Shown in pieces: positions 10,499 through 18,040 of a stretch of DNA of 64,000 nucleotides. The position numbers and the translations under genes were made by a program. Source of the stretch: Shinella yambaruensis (GTDB lineage Bacteria > Pseudomonadota > Alphaproteobacteria > Rhizobiales > Rhizobiaceae); NCBI RefSeq assembly GCF_022899355.1, contig NZ_JALJCK010000002.1, positions 558,001 through 622,000 of the forward strand, read 5' to 3'. How positions within the stretch are numbered: the first letter of the stretch is position 1; every line of letters begins with the position of its first letter. The notes beneath the pieces were generated by a model. It was given only the letters and a program-made list of their open reading frames with translations, was not told the origin of the DNA and searched no databases.

Positions 10499-11439
10499 GG
10501 CCGTTCCATCTTGCTGATTGTCTTTTCCGCGATCGTGCCGCTCGCCCGGGCCGCGAGTGCCGCAACGCCGATGGCGCAGGCCGTGTCACCGATGAGGCTC
10601 GGCACGATCGGCATGTCCCGCGCTCCCTCCGCCCAGATGAAGCCGCGCGTCAGCGCCGCAAGCCGCGGGGTCACCTTGGGGTCGCTGCCGATGCCGCCGC
10701 CGAGGACGAGCATGGCGGGGTCGAGCGTGTTGACGAGCTGGCCGAGATAGGAGGAAAGCGAAAGGAGCGCATCGGCGACCATCGCTGCCGCCCGCGGGTC
10801 CGTCGCCTCCGCCTCGAACAGCGCGCGCGCCGAGGCGTCGGGGCGGCCGGTGAGCGCGCCGTAGCGCTCGCCGAGCGCCTTGCCGCCGGCAAAGAGCTCG
10901 AGATTGTGCCGCACCGCGCGGCCCTCACCGTCGAAGGCGACGATATCGCTGCCGGAGAAATGGATGGCGAAGCCGCGGGCGCCTTCATAGGGCGCGCCGC
11001 CGATGACCAGCGAATGGGAAAGGCCGGTGGAGATGGTGGCGTAGACGAAGGGATCGACGCCCCTGCCGGCACCCATCCAGCCCTCGGCGAAGGCGGCGGC
11101 GCGCACGTCGCTGTCGATGTGCAAGGGGGCGAAGGCGCCAAGGCGGGCACGGTAGTCGAGGCCGCGCCAGTCGAAATTCCAGGCCGAGGCCGGCTCGCCG
11201 TCCCGCGTCACGAGTTCCGGCAGGCAGATGCCGAGGGCTGCGATGTCGAGGTCTTGCGCGTCCGCGCGATCCTGCATGGCCGCCACGAGATCGCAGACGA
11301 GGTCGAGCACGGCGGCGCCGCCGTTCTGGCAAAGCGTCGCCTCCGTGCGCTCGGCGACGACCGCGCCGTCCGAAAGCCGGACGATGCAGGCCTTCGTCTT
11401 GGTGCCGCCGACATCGATGCCGATCGCGTGCCGTGTCAT
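10495..11439 (-). CDS. ROK-family sugar kinase-like protein lacking the zinc motif
   Basis: A 314-residue protein of the ROK/ASKHA fold. The phosphate-1 loop is AIGIDVGGTKTKACIV, the central acid is in LHIDSDVRAAAFAEGWMG, and the C-terminal adenosine loop is LVLGGGIGSDP. ROK kinases phosphorylate sugars such as glucose, N-acetylglucosamine or N-acetylmannosamine with ATP. The usual ROK zinc signature (His followed by a Cys-x-Cys-x4-Cys cluster) is absent; the equivalent stretch around GFAIHFSGSDIVAF has no cysteines. Start at 11439 is typical for the family; a longer frame from 11487 would overlap the upstream gene further. Gene junctions on both sides overlap (ATGA), tying it to the NagB-like protein and the ATPase. 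Activity is likely a kinase, with uncertain substrate. Confidence 0.82.
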
Positions 11440-12221
11440 GGCCGCGCCCCGGCGGCCGCGTCGGCATGGAGCTCGCCGTTCCGGCATTCGGCAAGGATGG
11501 TCGCCGGCCAGGATGGATCGTAGGCCGTCGCGGCCGAAAGACGGCAGAAGGCCTCGCGCTTGCCGTCGCCCCAGACGATCATCGCGACGGCCTTCGAAAG
11601 CGTGGCGATGGAGCCGATGCCGATGGTGAGGCCGTGGGTCGGCACCTCTTCGATCCCGCGGAAGTCCGGGAAGGTCGCAAGGTTGTCGCGCCGTGTCTGC
11701 TCGGCGAGCGTGACGATGCGCGTGCGGCTGTCGCGTGCGGAACCCGGCGGGTTGAAGGCGATATGGCCGTCGCCGGCGCCGGACGCGAGCAGGAACAGGT
11801 CGATGCCGCCAAGGGTCGCGAGCTCGCCGTCATAGGCCGCGGGATCGGTGAGGGAGGGCATGCGGAAATTCGTCTCGGGCATGCGCAGGGCGTCCGGCAG
11901 TGCCCGGTTGATACGCCCGACGATCTCGCGCGCTCCGAAGCCGCGGCAGGAATAATGCGCGGAGGCGGCGGGCGGACTGAAGCCATCGCCGTCCGGCAGC
12001 AGGTATTCGTCCATCATCGCGATCACGAGACGGGAGCAGTCGACGGGGGCGGCGGTCAGCTGGCGCTCCAGCGCCTGATAGACCGGCGTCGGGCTGCGCC
12101 CGCCCGGGCAGCCGAGCACATAGGGCCGGCCGGCGGCATTGGCGGCGCCGATTTCCGCGAGGATGCGGGCCGAAAGATGCGCGCCGATCGCCTCGGGCGT
12201 GTCGTGGATCATGGTCTTCAT
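11436..12221 (-). CDS. Glucosamine-6-phosphate deaminase-like protein (NagB family) with altered active site
   Basis: A 261-residue protein of the NagB / 6-phosphogluconolactonase family. Sugar-phosphate binding shows as LGCPGGRSPTPVYQAL, the first catalytic Asp region as MMDEYLL, and the core as GAGDGHIAFNPPGS followed by SRTRIVTL, which is close to NagB itself. In E. coli NagB the catalytic set is D72, D141, H143 and E148. Here the DGH is kept, but the residue at the E148 position is proline (FNPP instead of FNEP). The protein may therefore deaminate or isomerise differently, or act on another sugar phosphate. It overlaps its neighbours by four bases on both sides and probably acts after the ROK kinase. 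Confidence 0.82.
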   Translation of the reverse strand: MKTMIHDTPEAIGAHLSARILAEIGAANAAGRPYVLGCPGGRSPTPVYQALERQLTAAPVDCSRLVIAMMDEYLLPDGDGFSPPAASAHYSCRGFGAREIVGRINRALPDALRMPETNFRMPSLTDPAAYDGELATLGGIDLFLLASGAGDGHIAFNPPGSARDSRTRIVTLAEQTRRDNLATFPDFRGIEEVPTHGLTIGIGSIATLSKAVAMIVWGDGKREAFCRLSAATAYDPSWPATILAECRNGELHADAAAGARP

Positions 12222-13093
12222 CGGCCGGTCCGCTCCGCAAGCAAAGCCGAGACGAAGGCGAAGTTCCGCGCGGCGATCGCCTCCGGCGTCTCGGGATGGT
12301 TCGGCGCAAGGTCCTGTTCGACGACCAGCGGGCCGTCATAGCCGCTCGCCAGCAGCGTCCGCATGAAATCGGCGATCTCGACCGCACCGCGGTCGAGATC
12401 GGTCATGATGCCGTCCTCGAAGGCACGGTCGCAATGGATGTTCTGCGCCAGAACCTTATCGCGGAAGGCGCCGTCGACGTTCTTGAGATGGATGGCGTTG
12501 ATGCGCGCCTTGTGGCGCAGGAAGAACGCCTTCGGATCGGCCTTCCAATAGGCGTGGTGGCCGGTATCGAGGCAGAGGCCGACGAGACCGGGATCGGTCT
12601 CCGCGAGAAGTCGCTCGATCTGGTCCTCATGCTCCACGCAGGTGCCGACATGCGGGTGGAAACTGAAGTGCAGGCCGTAGTCGCGCACGATCCGGGCTGA
12701 AAGCAGGGTCTGCTCGACGACGGCGCGCCAGCCGTCCTCGCCGACGATGCCCATCCGGTCCTTCGGGTAGAATTCCGACTCGTCCATCAGGATGAAATGC
12801 GTGCCGCCGACGGCCGAAAGCAGCGTGCAGATCTGGTGCGTCCGTTCCGTGAGGGCGTCCGCGGTGGCGGCATCGGCCAGCGTATGGACATGGGCCGCCG
12901 CGACCACGGAGAGGCCACGGCGGTTCAGTTCGTGCGAAAGCACCTCGGGATCGGTGGAGAAGTAGCCGTAGGGGCCGAGTTCGGTATGCCGGTATCCGGC
13001 CGCGACGATGCGGTCGAGGTAATCGGTCCAGCCGAGGTCGTTGCCGGTGGGCCAGTAGACGCCCCAGCAGCACGGTGCGATCGCGATATTCAC
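12218..13093 (-). CDS. Sugar isomerase/epimerase-type TIM barrel (IolE-like)
   Basis: A 291-residue AP-endonuclease-family-2 TIM barrel, the fold of IolE, xylose isomerase-like and 3-keto-sugar-processing enzymes. Metal and substrate positions are visible in FHPHVGTCVE, LCLDTGHHAYW, INAIHLKNVD and LVVEQD. The opening MNIAIAPCCWGVYW resembles inosose dehydratase-type starts. It is the second gene of the sugar operon, 111 bp after the solute-binding protein, with a hairpin between. Paired with the Gfo/Idh oxidoreductase it suggests an oxidation then isomerisation or dehydration route. That pairing is common in inositol and keto-sugar pathways but is not proof here. Confidence 0.83.
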   Translation of the reverse strand: MNIAIAPCCWGVYWPTGNDLGWTDYLDRIVAAGYRHTELGPYGYFSTDPEVLSHELNRRGLSVVAAAHVHTLADAATADALTERTHQICTLLSAVGGTHFILMDESEFYPKDRMGIVGEDGWRAVVEQTLLSARIVRDYGLHFSFHPHVGTCVEHEDQIERLLAETDPGLVGLCLDTGHHAYWKADPKAFFLRHKARINAIHLKNVDGAFRDKVLAQNIHCDRAFEDGIMTDLDRGAVEIADFMRTLLASGYDGPLVVEQDLAPNHPETPEAIAARNFAFVSALLAERTGR

Positions 13094-13167
13094 TGTCTTT
13101 TCCTTGGGTTTCCAGAACGGCCCCGGCGGCGATCTCGCTTCCGGAACCGCATAAAACAGAAAGACGG

Positions 13168-13195
13168 CGCCTTCCCGGCTTTCCCCGGAAAGGCG
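13168..13195 (-). terminator. Intra-operonic stem-loop after the solute-binding protein gene
   Basis: Just past the stop of the solute-binding protein gene, an 11-bp stem with one mismatch (arms 13168-13178 and 13185-13195, 6-nt loop) is followed on the minus strand by CTTTCTGTTTTATG. This looks like an attenuator or partial terminator that would keep the binding protein more abundant than the downstream permease and enzymes. Function inferred from structure and position. Confidence 0.5.
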
Positions 13196-13204
13196 TCCGG
13201 ACCG

Positions 13205-14473
13205 TTACCAGCCGCGCTTCTTCAGCCGTTCCAGATCGCTGCTCACCTTGGCGAGCGCGTCGGCGGCGCTTTCCTTGCCGCTCAGCACGTTGTGCACGCC
13301 GTTGAAGATGCGCTGCGAGACGCGGTTGTAGGAGGCGCCCGTGACCTGCGACGGCCGCGAGGCGCTTTCCGCATAGGCCTTCTCGGCAAAACGCAGCGAG
13401 GGATTCTTCTCGATGATCTCCGCGTCCTGGTAGAGCGCCTTCAGCGTCGGGCTGTAGCCCTGCAAAGCGCGGCGTTTCTGCTCGCTGGCGCTGGTGAGGT
13501 ACTGCACGAGGCTGACGGCGGCATCGACGTCGTCGGCATATTTCGATACGCCGAGAAGGCCGGCGCCGTAGCAGCCGCTCGATTTCTCGCCTTCCGCGCC
13601 AACCGGCAGCGCCATCACGCCGACCTTGCCGAGCAGCGAGGAGCCCTCCGCCTGGCTGGTGCCCCAGACATAACCCCAGTTGCGGTGGAAGATGGAGTTG
13701 CCGGCCTCGAAGACGCCGCGCGAGCCTTCCTCGTCATAGTTGAGCACGCCTTCCGGGCTGATGCCGCCGATCCAGGTGCGGGCGAGTTCCAGCGCCTCGA
13801 CGGCCTTCGGATTGTTCGCGGTGATCTCGCCGTCCGGCGAGATGAAGGTGCCGCCGCCATAGGAGGCGACCCATTCGAGCGCATCGCAGGTCAGCCCCTC
13901 ATAGGCGCGGCCCTGCCAGACATAGCCCCACATGTCCTTGTTGCCGTCGGCGCGTTCCTGTTCCTGGATGGACTTTGCCGTCTCGGTCAGTTCCGCCCAG
14001 GTCTTCGGTTCGGCCTTGCCGTATTTTTCAAGCAGGTCCTTGCGGTAGAACATCAGGCCGGCATCGACGAACCAGGGCATGGCGAGCAGCTTGCCCTCGA
14101 TGGTGCTGTCGGCGAGCGCCGCCTCGAAATGCGCCGAAAGCTCCTCCGCCGGGACCTTCTCCTTGAGGTCGACGAGGTGGGCGGCGAGCGCGCCGACCCA
14201 GATGTTGTCGAGCGTCAGCACGTCGATGTCGCCCGACTTGCCGGCGAGAAGCTGCTGGTAGAGCGGCAGGGCCTCGCCCCAGTTCGCCGGCATCTTGTTG
14301 ATCTTGACCGTGTTGCCGGTCTCCTTCGCCCAGGCCTCGGAGGCCGACTGGCAAAGCTCGAGCTCGGCGCCGGCCGAGCTGCAGAAGATCGACACTTCCG
14401 CCGCTGTTGCAGAGCCACCCCACAGGACGGCGCCGACCAGCGCCGTCGTTCTCAGAAATCCATCCAGCTGCAC
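13205..14473 (-). CDS. Extracellular solute-binding protein of a sugar ABC transporter (GTG start)
   Basis: A 422-residue periplasmic family-1 solute-binding protein. The N-terminus is a Sec signal peptide (TTALVGAVLWGGSATAAEVS, cleavage near residue 27), then a mature domain with FCSSAGAELELCQSASEAWAKETG and central motifs such as DVLTLDNIWVGALAAHLVDL. The start is taken as the GTG at 14473 because GGGAGGAAA lies 5-6 nt upstream and the signal peptide begins there; no ATG fits. It is the first gene of the sugar operon, consistent with the usual order of binding protein first. A TetR-type operator and a TATAGT -10 box lie about 40 bp upstream. Confidence 0.9.
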   Translation of the reverse strand: MQLDGFLRTTALVGAVLWGGSATAAEVSIFCSSAGAELELCQSASEAWAKETGNTVKINKMPANWGEALPLYQQLLAGKSGDIDVLTLDNIWVGALAAHLVDLKEKVPAEELSAHFEAALADSTIEGKLLAMPWFVDAGLMFYRKDLLEKYGKAEPKTWAELTETAKSIQEQERADGNKDMWGYVWQGRAYEGLTCDALEWVASYGGGTFISPDGEITANNPKAVEALELARTWIGGISPEGVLNYDEEGSRGVFEAGNSIFHRNWGYVWGTSQAEGSSLLGKVGVMALPVGAEGEKSSGCYGAGLLGVSKYADDVDAAVSLVQYLTSASEQKRRALQGYSPTLKALYQDAEIIEKNPSLRFAEKAYAESASRPSQVTGASYNRVSQRIFNGVHNVLSGKESAADALAKVSSDLERLKKRGW

Positions 14474-14510
14474 CGTGTTTCCTCCCACACTGCGTTGAGC
14501 ACGAAAAATT

Positions 14511-14531
14511 ACTATACCGTCTGGTCGGTAA
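14511..14531 (-). promoter_or_regulatory. Candidate promoter -10 with overlapping TetR operator for the sugar operon
   Basis: On the minus strand a TATAGT -10 (plus-strand ACTATA, 14511-14516) overlaps a site of form ATACC-N4-GGTCGGTA (14514-14530). Its outer half-sites TACCG/CGGTA are inverted. The layout suits repression by a TetR-family protein. The same form occurs upstream of the TetR gene at 17588-17609. No strong -35 was seen; TTTACT is the best, with a 15-bp spacer. Confidence 0.5.
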
Positions 14532-14664
14532 AGTAAAGCGGGCGAAAGGTCCTTTGGACGGCGATGGTGGATAACGGAGCGAGCTGGCTGCGCAGGCGCG
14601 TGGCGACCCCTTTCCACCGTGCCGGCGATCTGCCCGGCGGGTACGCTTCGGGGGTGGAAAAGTC

Positions 14665-14690
14665 CCCCACGCCGGCCGGCCGGCGTGGGG
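14665..14690 (-). terminator. Perfect 26-bp palindrome downstream of the Asn/Ser-repeat gene
   Basis: A perfect 26-nt palindrome with two 13-nt self-complementary halves (CCCCACGCCGGCC and its complement) lies 63 bp past the stop of the minus-strand gene at 14753. On that strand it is followed by ACTTTTCC, a modest U-tract. It is probably a transcription terminator that also insulates the sugar operon promoter. It could instead be a cruciform or protein-binding site. Confidence 0.5.
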
Positions 14691-14752
14691 TGCGGGAAGG
14701 GGGATTGCGGAAGCACAGGCTCCGCCCTCCCTTCGGTCCTTCAGACTGGTGC

Positions 14753-15112
14753 TCAATCGTCGTCGGAAGACGAGTTCGACGAGGAGTTGGAGGAGGAGTT
14801 CGACGACGAGTTCGAACTCGAATTGCTGGAAGAGTTCGACGAGCTGTTCGAGTTGGAATTGCTCGACGAGTTGGAGCTCGAATTCGAGTTGGAATTCCGC
14901 GAGGAATTCGACGAGCTGTTGGAGTTGCGGTTGGAATTCCAGCTGCCCCGGCGGTCGTCGTCCCGGTCGCGGCCGGAGCGGACATGGCTCGCCTTGCTGC
15001 TGCGCACCATCTTCTGCAGGAAGCGGTGGACCGGGTCGTCGGCGACGGCCGGCGCCGGCGCGGCGGCACCGGCCACGAGCAGGGCGCCGAGGATTGCGAT
15101 GAGTTTCTTCAT
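14753..15112 (-). CDS. Small exported Asn/Ser-repeat protein
   Basis: A 119-residue protein with no recognised family. Residues 1-24 form a clear Sec signal peptide (MKKLIAILGALLVAGAAAPAP, cleavage around AVA-DD). A short basic region follows (HRFLQKMVRSSKASHVRSGRDRDDDRR), then about 60 residues (57-116) made almost only of Asn and Ser, largely NSSS tetrapeptides. The C-terminus is Asp-Asp-Asp. The start has AAAGGAG 8 nt upstream. The repetitive DNA reads acidic in the opposite frame on the plus strand, but that frame has no start signals. The mature product should be a disordered, hydrophilic periplasmic or secreted polypeptide. Nearby genes give no clue to its role. Confidence 0.75.
   Translation of the reverse strand: MKKLIAILGALLVAGAAAPAPAVADDPVHRFLQKMVRSSKASHVRSGRDRDDDRRGSWNSNRNSNSSSNSSRNSNSNSSSNSSSNSNSNSSSNSSSNSSSNSSSNSSSNSSSNSSSDDD
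14765..14944. repeat. Tandem 12-bp-based minisatellite encoding NSSS repeats
   Basis: About 180 bp built from variants of Asn and Ser codons in a 12-nt periodicity with occasional 6-nt units. It lies inside the coding region at 14753-15112. Such arrays change length easily by slippage, so copy number may vary between strains. Confidence 0.75.
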
Positions 15113-15290
15113 GGCATGTCTCCTTTGAATGGCAGCCTTGCCGGCTGCACAGGAGGAACGGTGGGCCAGGACATCTATTCCATGAAAAATGAGTTATTTT
15201 TCAATGCTATAGCGCACCATTCCACCCCATGCGGCTTCGCCGCTGCTGCGTGCGGCAGCGGCGGTGGGAAGAGCGGTTGTCTCTTCGGTC

Positions 15291-16007
15291 CTATCGCTGG
15301 GCGCGCGCGAACTTGCGGTACCAGCCGTCGGCGGCGAGCGTCTTGCGCAGGATCGTCTTGCGGACGACCCCTTCTGCCTCGCGTTCGGCGCGGATGTCGG
15401 CGTCGAGGTCTGACGTCTCGCGGCGGAAGGGGATGACCTGCACGAGGGGCGTGCCGCGCTCCAGCACATGCAGGCCGTCTTCGCCGGTGGCGAAGAACGG
15501 AAAGTGGATTTCCGACTGGTAGGTGTCGGTATCGACGACGCCCGAAACGACCTCGAAGACGCCGTTCGGCCGGTTGAGCGGCGGCACGAAGAGGCAGCTC
15601 CAGCCGGGCGGCGTGCGGATGGTCCAGTAGTTGTGGAACTTGCAGGGCGGCAGGGGCTCGCGCGGATTGCCGGCGACCTGGTGGCTGGCATGGTTGCTGA
15701 CCAGCGTGCGATCGAAATCCCAGCCGCAATCCACGGTCCTCCCGCCGTCGGAGATCTCCATGCGCACGGTGCCGGCAAGCCCGATGACCCAGCCTGCCGC
15801 CATGGCGTCGAGGAAGGGCATGCAGCGTTTCACCGTCAGGCCGCTGTTGTTCGGCGAGACATGGGCGGCATCGACGGGCGGCAGCTTGCGGAACCAGTCG
15901 GGCAGGGCCGTCTTGGCGCGCACGGGGGCGGGGATGACGCCCTCGTCCTCCTTGCGGCAGAGGAAGGTCAACCGGGGCTGCGGCTTCTTCAGAAGGGCGA
16001 GTGCCAT
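15291..16007 (-). CDS. Conserved protein of unknown function (possibly DUF6065-like)
   Basis: A 238-residue protein, apparently cytoplasmic with no signal peptide. Distinct features are LPDWFRKLPPVDA near residue 35, a central KFHNYWTIRTPPGWSCLFVPPLNRP, and HFPFFATGEDGLHVLERGTPLVQVIPFRRE. The PPG-W...PPLNRP...PF segment resembles uncharacterised DUF6065-type proteins, but the assignment is from memory and tentative. The start at 16007 is preceded by GAGGAGAACAGCG. It stands alone between the Asn/Ser-repeat gene and the DUF6958/DUF6151 pair, same strand. No function is proposed. Confidence 0.65.
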   Translation of the reverse strand: MALALLKKPQPRLTFLCRKEDEGVIPAPVRAKTALPDWFRKLPPVDAAHVSPNNSGLTVKRCMPFLDAMAAGWVIGLAGTVRMEISDGGRTVDCGWDFDRTLVSNHASHQVAGNPREPLPPCKFHNYWTIRTPPGWSCLFVPPLNRPNGVFEVVSGVVDTDTYQSEIHFPFFATGEDGLHVLERGTPLVQVIPFRRETSDLDADIRAEREAEGVVRKTILRKTLAADGWYRKFARAQR

Positions 16008-16111
16008 CGCTGTTCTCCTCATCGTTCGATGGGGGAGGAACGGCGCCGGGCGCGGTCTATTCCCGGCATCTCGAAAAAATGTCGGGACATGCCGTCGCCC
16101 GGCCGCGGCCT

Positions 16112-16420
16112 TCAGTCGGCGGTGGCGGGAGCGATCCGGTAGAGATGGACCGGCTTGTGCGGCGCGCGTCGGATGAGGCCCTTCGCCTCGAGGTCGAGCT
16201 GCACGGCCTTCATCCACCAGCCCGCCTTCTGCCGTTCCGGAAAGTCCGTTTCCGAGAGGAAGGGCAGGAGGGCCGCCTGGGCCTCGGCCACGGTCATGCC
16301 GGGCGCAGTGTGCGGCAGGGCGGCGAGCAGCGCCTTGCGCATCGCCGTGTATTTCGTGCGGTCCACCCGCTCCGTGCGGCCGGGAATGTTGACGTTCTCG
16401 ATTTCGATCTTCTCAGGCAT
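16112..16420 (-). CDS. Small conserved protein, DUF6958-like
   Basis: A 102-residue protein beginning MPEKIEIENVNIPGRTERVD, with KAGWWMKAVQLDLEAKGLI near residues 66-84 followed by a basic tail. This pattern resembles the uncharacterised DUF6958 family; the fold looks like a small winged-helix-type domain, but that is a guess. Start at 16420 follows GGAGGAACC and overlaps the end of the DUF6151-like gene (stop at 16413) by 8 bp, so the two are probably co-translated. Function unknown. Confidence 0.65.
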   Translation of the reverse strand: MPEKIEIENVNIPGRTERVDRTKYTAMRKALLAALPHTAPGMTVAEAQAALLPFLSETDFPERQKAGWWMKAVQLDLEAKGLIRRAPHKPVHLYRIAPATAD

Positions 16421-16949
16421 CGATGGTTCCTCCCACGGTGATTTTCGGATTGCGGAAGCCCATGGCGATCCATGCCGCCAGAAGCCTGGCATAGAAGGCG
16501 ACGGTATGGGTCTTGAGGTTCGGCATGTCGGCCGGCAGGCCGGAGGGGTCGGCAAGGTCGCCGGTCATCGTGCGGAACGCCGCCTTCGGCCGTATCTCCT
16601 CCGGCCACAGATGCAGGTAGAGGCTCAGCCAGTGCGCGCCCTTCATCTCCAGGAAGACCGGCGTGTTGCAGCAGGCCGCGATCACCCGGCGCGAGCCGGC
16701 GGTGCGGGAGAGGCGGAATTCCCGGAGGTTTTCCGCGCCGGAGAGGATTTCCACCCGGTCCTTGCGGTACTCCGCCGTGGGCGTCGCCTGATAGGCGGTC
16801 AGGGTGTTCCTTGCGCCGGGAAGGACGGCGAGCCTGCCGGCGGCGGCCCGGCAACTGTTGCACAGGCATTCGGAAACGAGGATCGGGCTTCCCCGCAGTT
16901 CAAGGCGCGTCTGTCCGCAGGCGCAGCCGATCCGGGTCGTTCTCATCAT
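16413..16949 (-). CDS. DUF6151-like protein (GFA-related cysteine-rich fold)
   Basis: A 178-residue protein with an N-terminal cysteine cluster, GCACGQTRLEL then ECLCNSCRAAAG (CxC plus CxxC), and a later ACCNTPVFLEM. This is the arrangement of glutathione-dependent formaldehyde-activating (GFA)-like zinc proteins and of DUF6151. Start is set at the ATG at 16949 because GGAGG is 9 nt upstream. The first 37 bp or so overlap the 3' end of the TetR gene in another frame (TetR stop at 16900), so the regulator and this gene form one transcription unit that the regulator probably controls. The substrate is unknown. Confidence 0.72.
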   Translation of the reverse strand: MMRTTRIGCACGQTRLELRGSPILVSECLCNSCRAAAGRLAVLPGARNTLTAYQATPTAEYRKDRVEILSGAENLREFRLSRTAGSRRVIAACCNTPVFLEMKGAHWLSLYLHLWPEEIRPKAAFRTMTGDLADPSGLPADMPNLKTHTVAFYARLLAAWIAMGFRNPKITVGGTIDA

Positions 16950-17580
16950 GTGCGTCATCCTCCATGGCGTTGAACAGGTGTCGTATGTATCGCTCCAGGT
17001 GATCGAGGCTTTCGCGCGCGAGCACAGGGTCGTTGCCGGCCTTGGCGAGGACGAAACCGCCCTGCAGAACGGCCTGCATGTGCCGCGCCAGGCTCTCGGC
17101 CGACCAGTCCGCCGTGATGCCGCGTTCCCGCCGTGCCGTCTCGATATCGGCCTCCAGCGTCGCCGTATGGCCGAAGATGCTGCGGCCGCAGGCATCGCGA
17201 ATGTCGGGCGCGCTCGCATGGACTTCCTGCGCCATCGTCCCGACGAGGCAGGTGAAATCCTTCAGCGCGCCCGTGATGATCGCCTTGCGGAAGGCGACAT
17301 AGGCAAGGATCCGGGCCAGCGCGTCGTCCGGTGCATGATAGGGCGCGGCGGCGAAGTAGGCCGTCGTCGTCTCCGCCCAGAACTCGGCCACCGCCACGCC
17401 GAGCGCCTCCTTGCTGGCGAAGTGATGGAAGAAGGCACCCTTGGTGACATCGGCGGCCTTGCAGAGATCCTCGACGCTGGTTGCGGCAAAACCCTTCTCA
17501 CGGATGATGTCGCGCGCCGCCTCCAGGAGCCGGGTTCGTGCGTTGCCGCGTTCGGGTGCGTGTTTGGTTGGTCTGGACAT
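16900..17580 (-). CDS. TetR-family regulator with own operator
   Basis: A 226-residue TetR/AcrR regulator. The N-terminal HTH spans about residues 14-60 (TRLLEAARDIIREKGF, TSVEDLCKAADVTKGAFFHHFASKEALG). The C-terminal domain resembles the TetR_C group with DFTCLVGTMAQEV. It is divergent from nothing nearby and leads the operon TetR - DUF6151 - DUF6958. A perfect inverted repeat lies between a TTGACA -35 and a TATGTT -10 just upstream, which indicates autorepression. The predicted transcription start coincides with the ATG at 17580, so the message may be leaderless. Confidence 0.87.
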   Translation of the reverse strand: MSRPTKHAPERGNARTRLLEAARDIIREKGFAATSVEDLCKAADVTKGAFFHHFASKEALGVAVAEFWAETTTAYFAAAPYHAPDDALARILAYVAFRKAIITGALKDFTCLVGTMAQEVHASAPDIRDACGRSIFGHTATLEADIETARRERGITADWSAESLARHMQAVLQGGFVLAKAGNDPVLARESLDHLERYIRHLFNAMEDDAHDENDPDRLRLRTDAP

Positions 17581-17586
17581 GTCGTT

Positions 17587-17614
17587 AACATACCATACGG
17601 TCGGTATGTGTCAA
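17587..17614 (-). promoter_or_regulatory. Promoter with perfect TetR operator upstream of tetR
   Basis: Minus-strand promoter TTGACA (17609-17614) - 16 bp - TATGTT (17587-17592). The spacer and flanks are occupied by the inverted repeat ACATACC-N8-GGTATGT (17588-17609), whose 7-bp arms match perfectly. This is a classic autoregulatory TetR arrangement. The start codon is about 6 nt after the -10. Confidence 0.75.
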
Positions 17615-17820
17615 TAATGGATTGATATCAACCCATGTGATGTTCCGCACGCCCTTTTCGAATGGCGCGCAATCACATGGGAAGCCGCCCTCTGCCTGCG
17701 GGCGTCTCCTCCGCCAGCGGTGCGGCTATCCGTCAGTCTTTTGGCGTCAAGGATGCCCCGCAGGCTGAGCCCTCCTCATGGGAGCAGGCCATCGAGATAG
17801 GAAATCGTTGCCTCATCTTC
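17615..17820. other. Intergenic DNA without recognised gene
   Basis: Part of a 460-bp gap between the TetR promoter and the anti-sigma gene. No start with ribosome-binding site, no RNA gene and no strong hairpin was seen in this section. Short open frames lack coding character. The rest of the gap is the repeat at 17821-17965. Confidence 0.5.
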
Positions 17821-17965
17821 CTTCTCCCCCGCGGGGAGAAGGTGCCAGCAGGCGGATGAGGGGGAGGTCGGAAGCGCAGACGACCCGGCGGAGCCACCCC
17901 CTCATCCGACCCTTCGGGCCACCTTCTCCCCGTGGGGAGAAGGGAGAACGGCAACGTCGAATTCT
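17821..17965. repeat. Rhizobial-type mosaic palindromic repeat
   Basis: Two hairpins, CTTCTCCCC/GGGGAGAAG (17821-17841) and CCTTCTCCCC-GT-GGGGAGAAGG (17921-17942), flank an inverted GGATGAGGGGG / CCCCCTCATCC pair, giving a large composite palindrome. It is followed by GGCAACGTCGAATTC (to about 17965), which recurs at 49534-49548. This resembles rhizobial intergenic mosaic elements (RIME-like, named from memory). It lies downstream of the anti-sigma gene and could end its transcript. Confidence 0.7.
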
Positions 17966-18040
17966 CTTGCCATAGGGGACGGGAAGGGCGATGGCCTTCT
18001 GCATACCCGGCCCGAAAGGGACGTCAGCAGGTCCCTCGTT

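Noticed and set aside
14619-15128. Plus-strand acidic frame rich in Glu/Phe/Leu opposite the Asn/Ser-repeat gene
   Set aside because: No start signals, no family, and the minus strand has a signal peptide and good ribosome-binding site.
15113-15290. Small RNA or gene in the gap after the Asn/Ser-repeat gene's start
   Set aside because: Only a 7-bp AT inverted repeat (15184-15202) and a 9-bp GC stem were seen, with no promoter-terminator pair or conserved RNA pattern.
17821-17965. Insertion sequence or transposon remnant
   Set aside because: Only palindromes are present, no transposase frame or target duplications could be seen.
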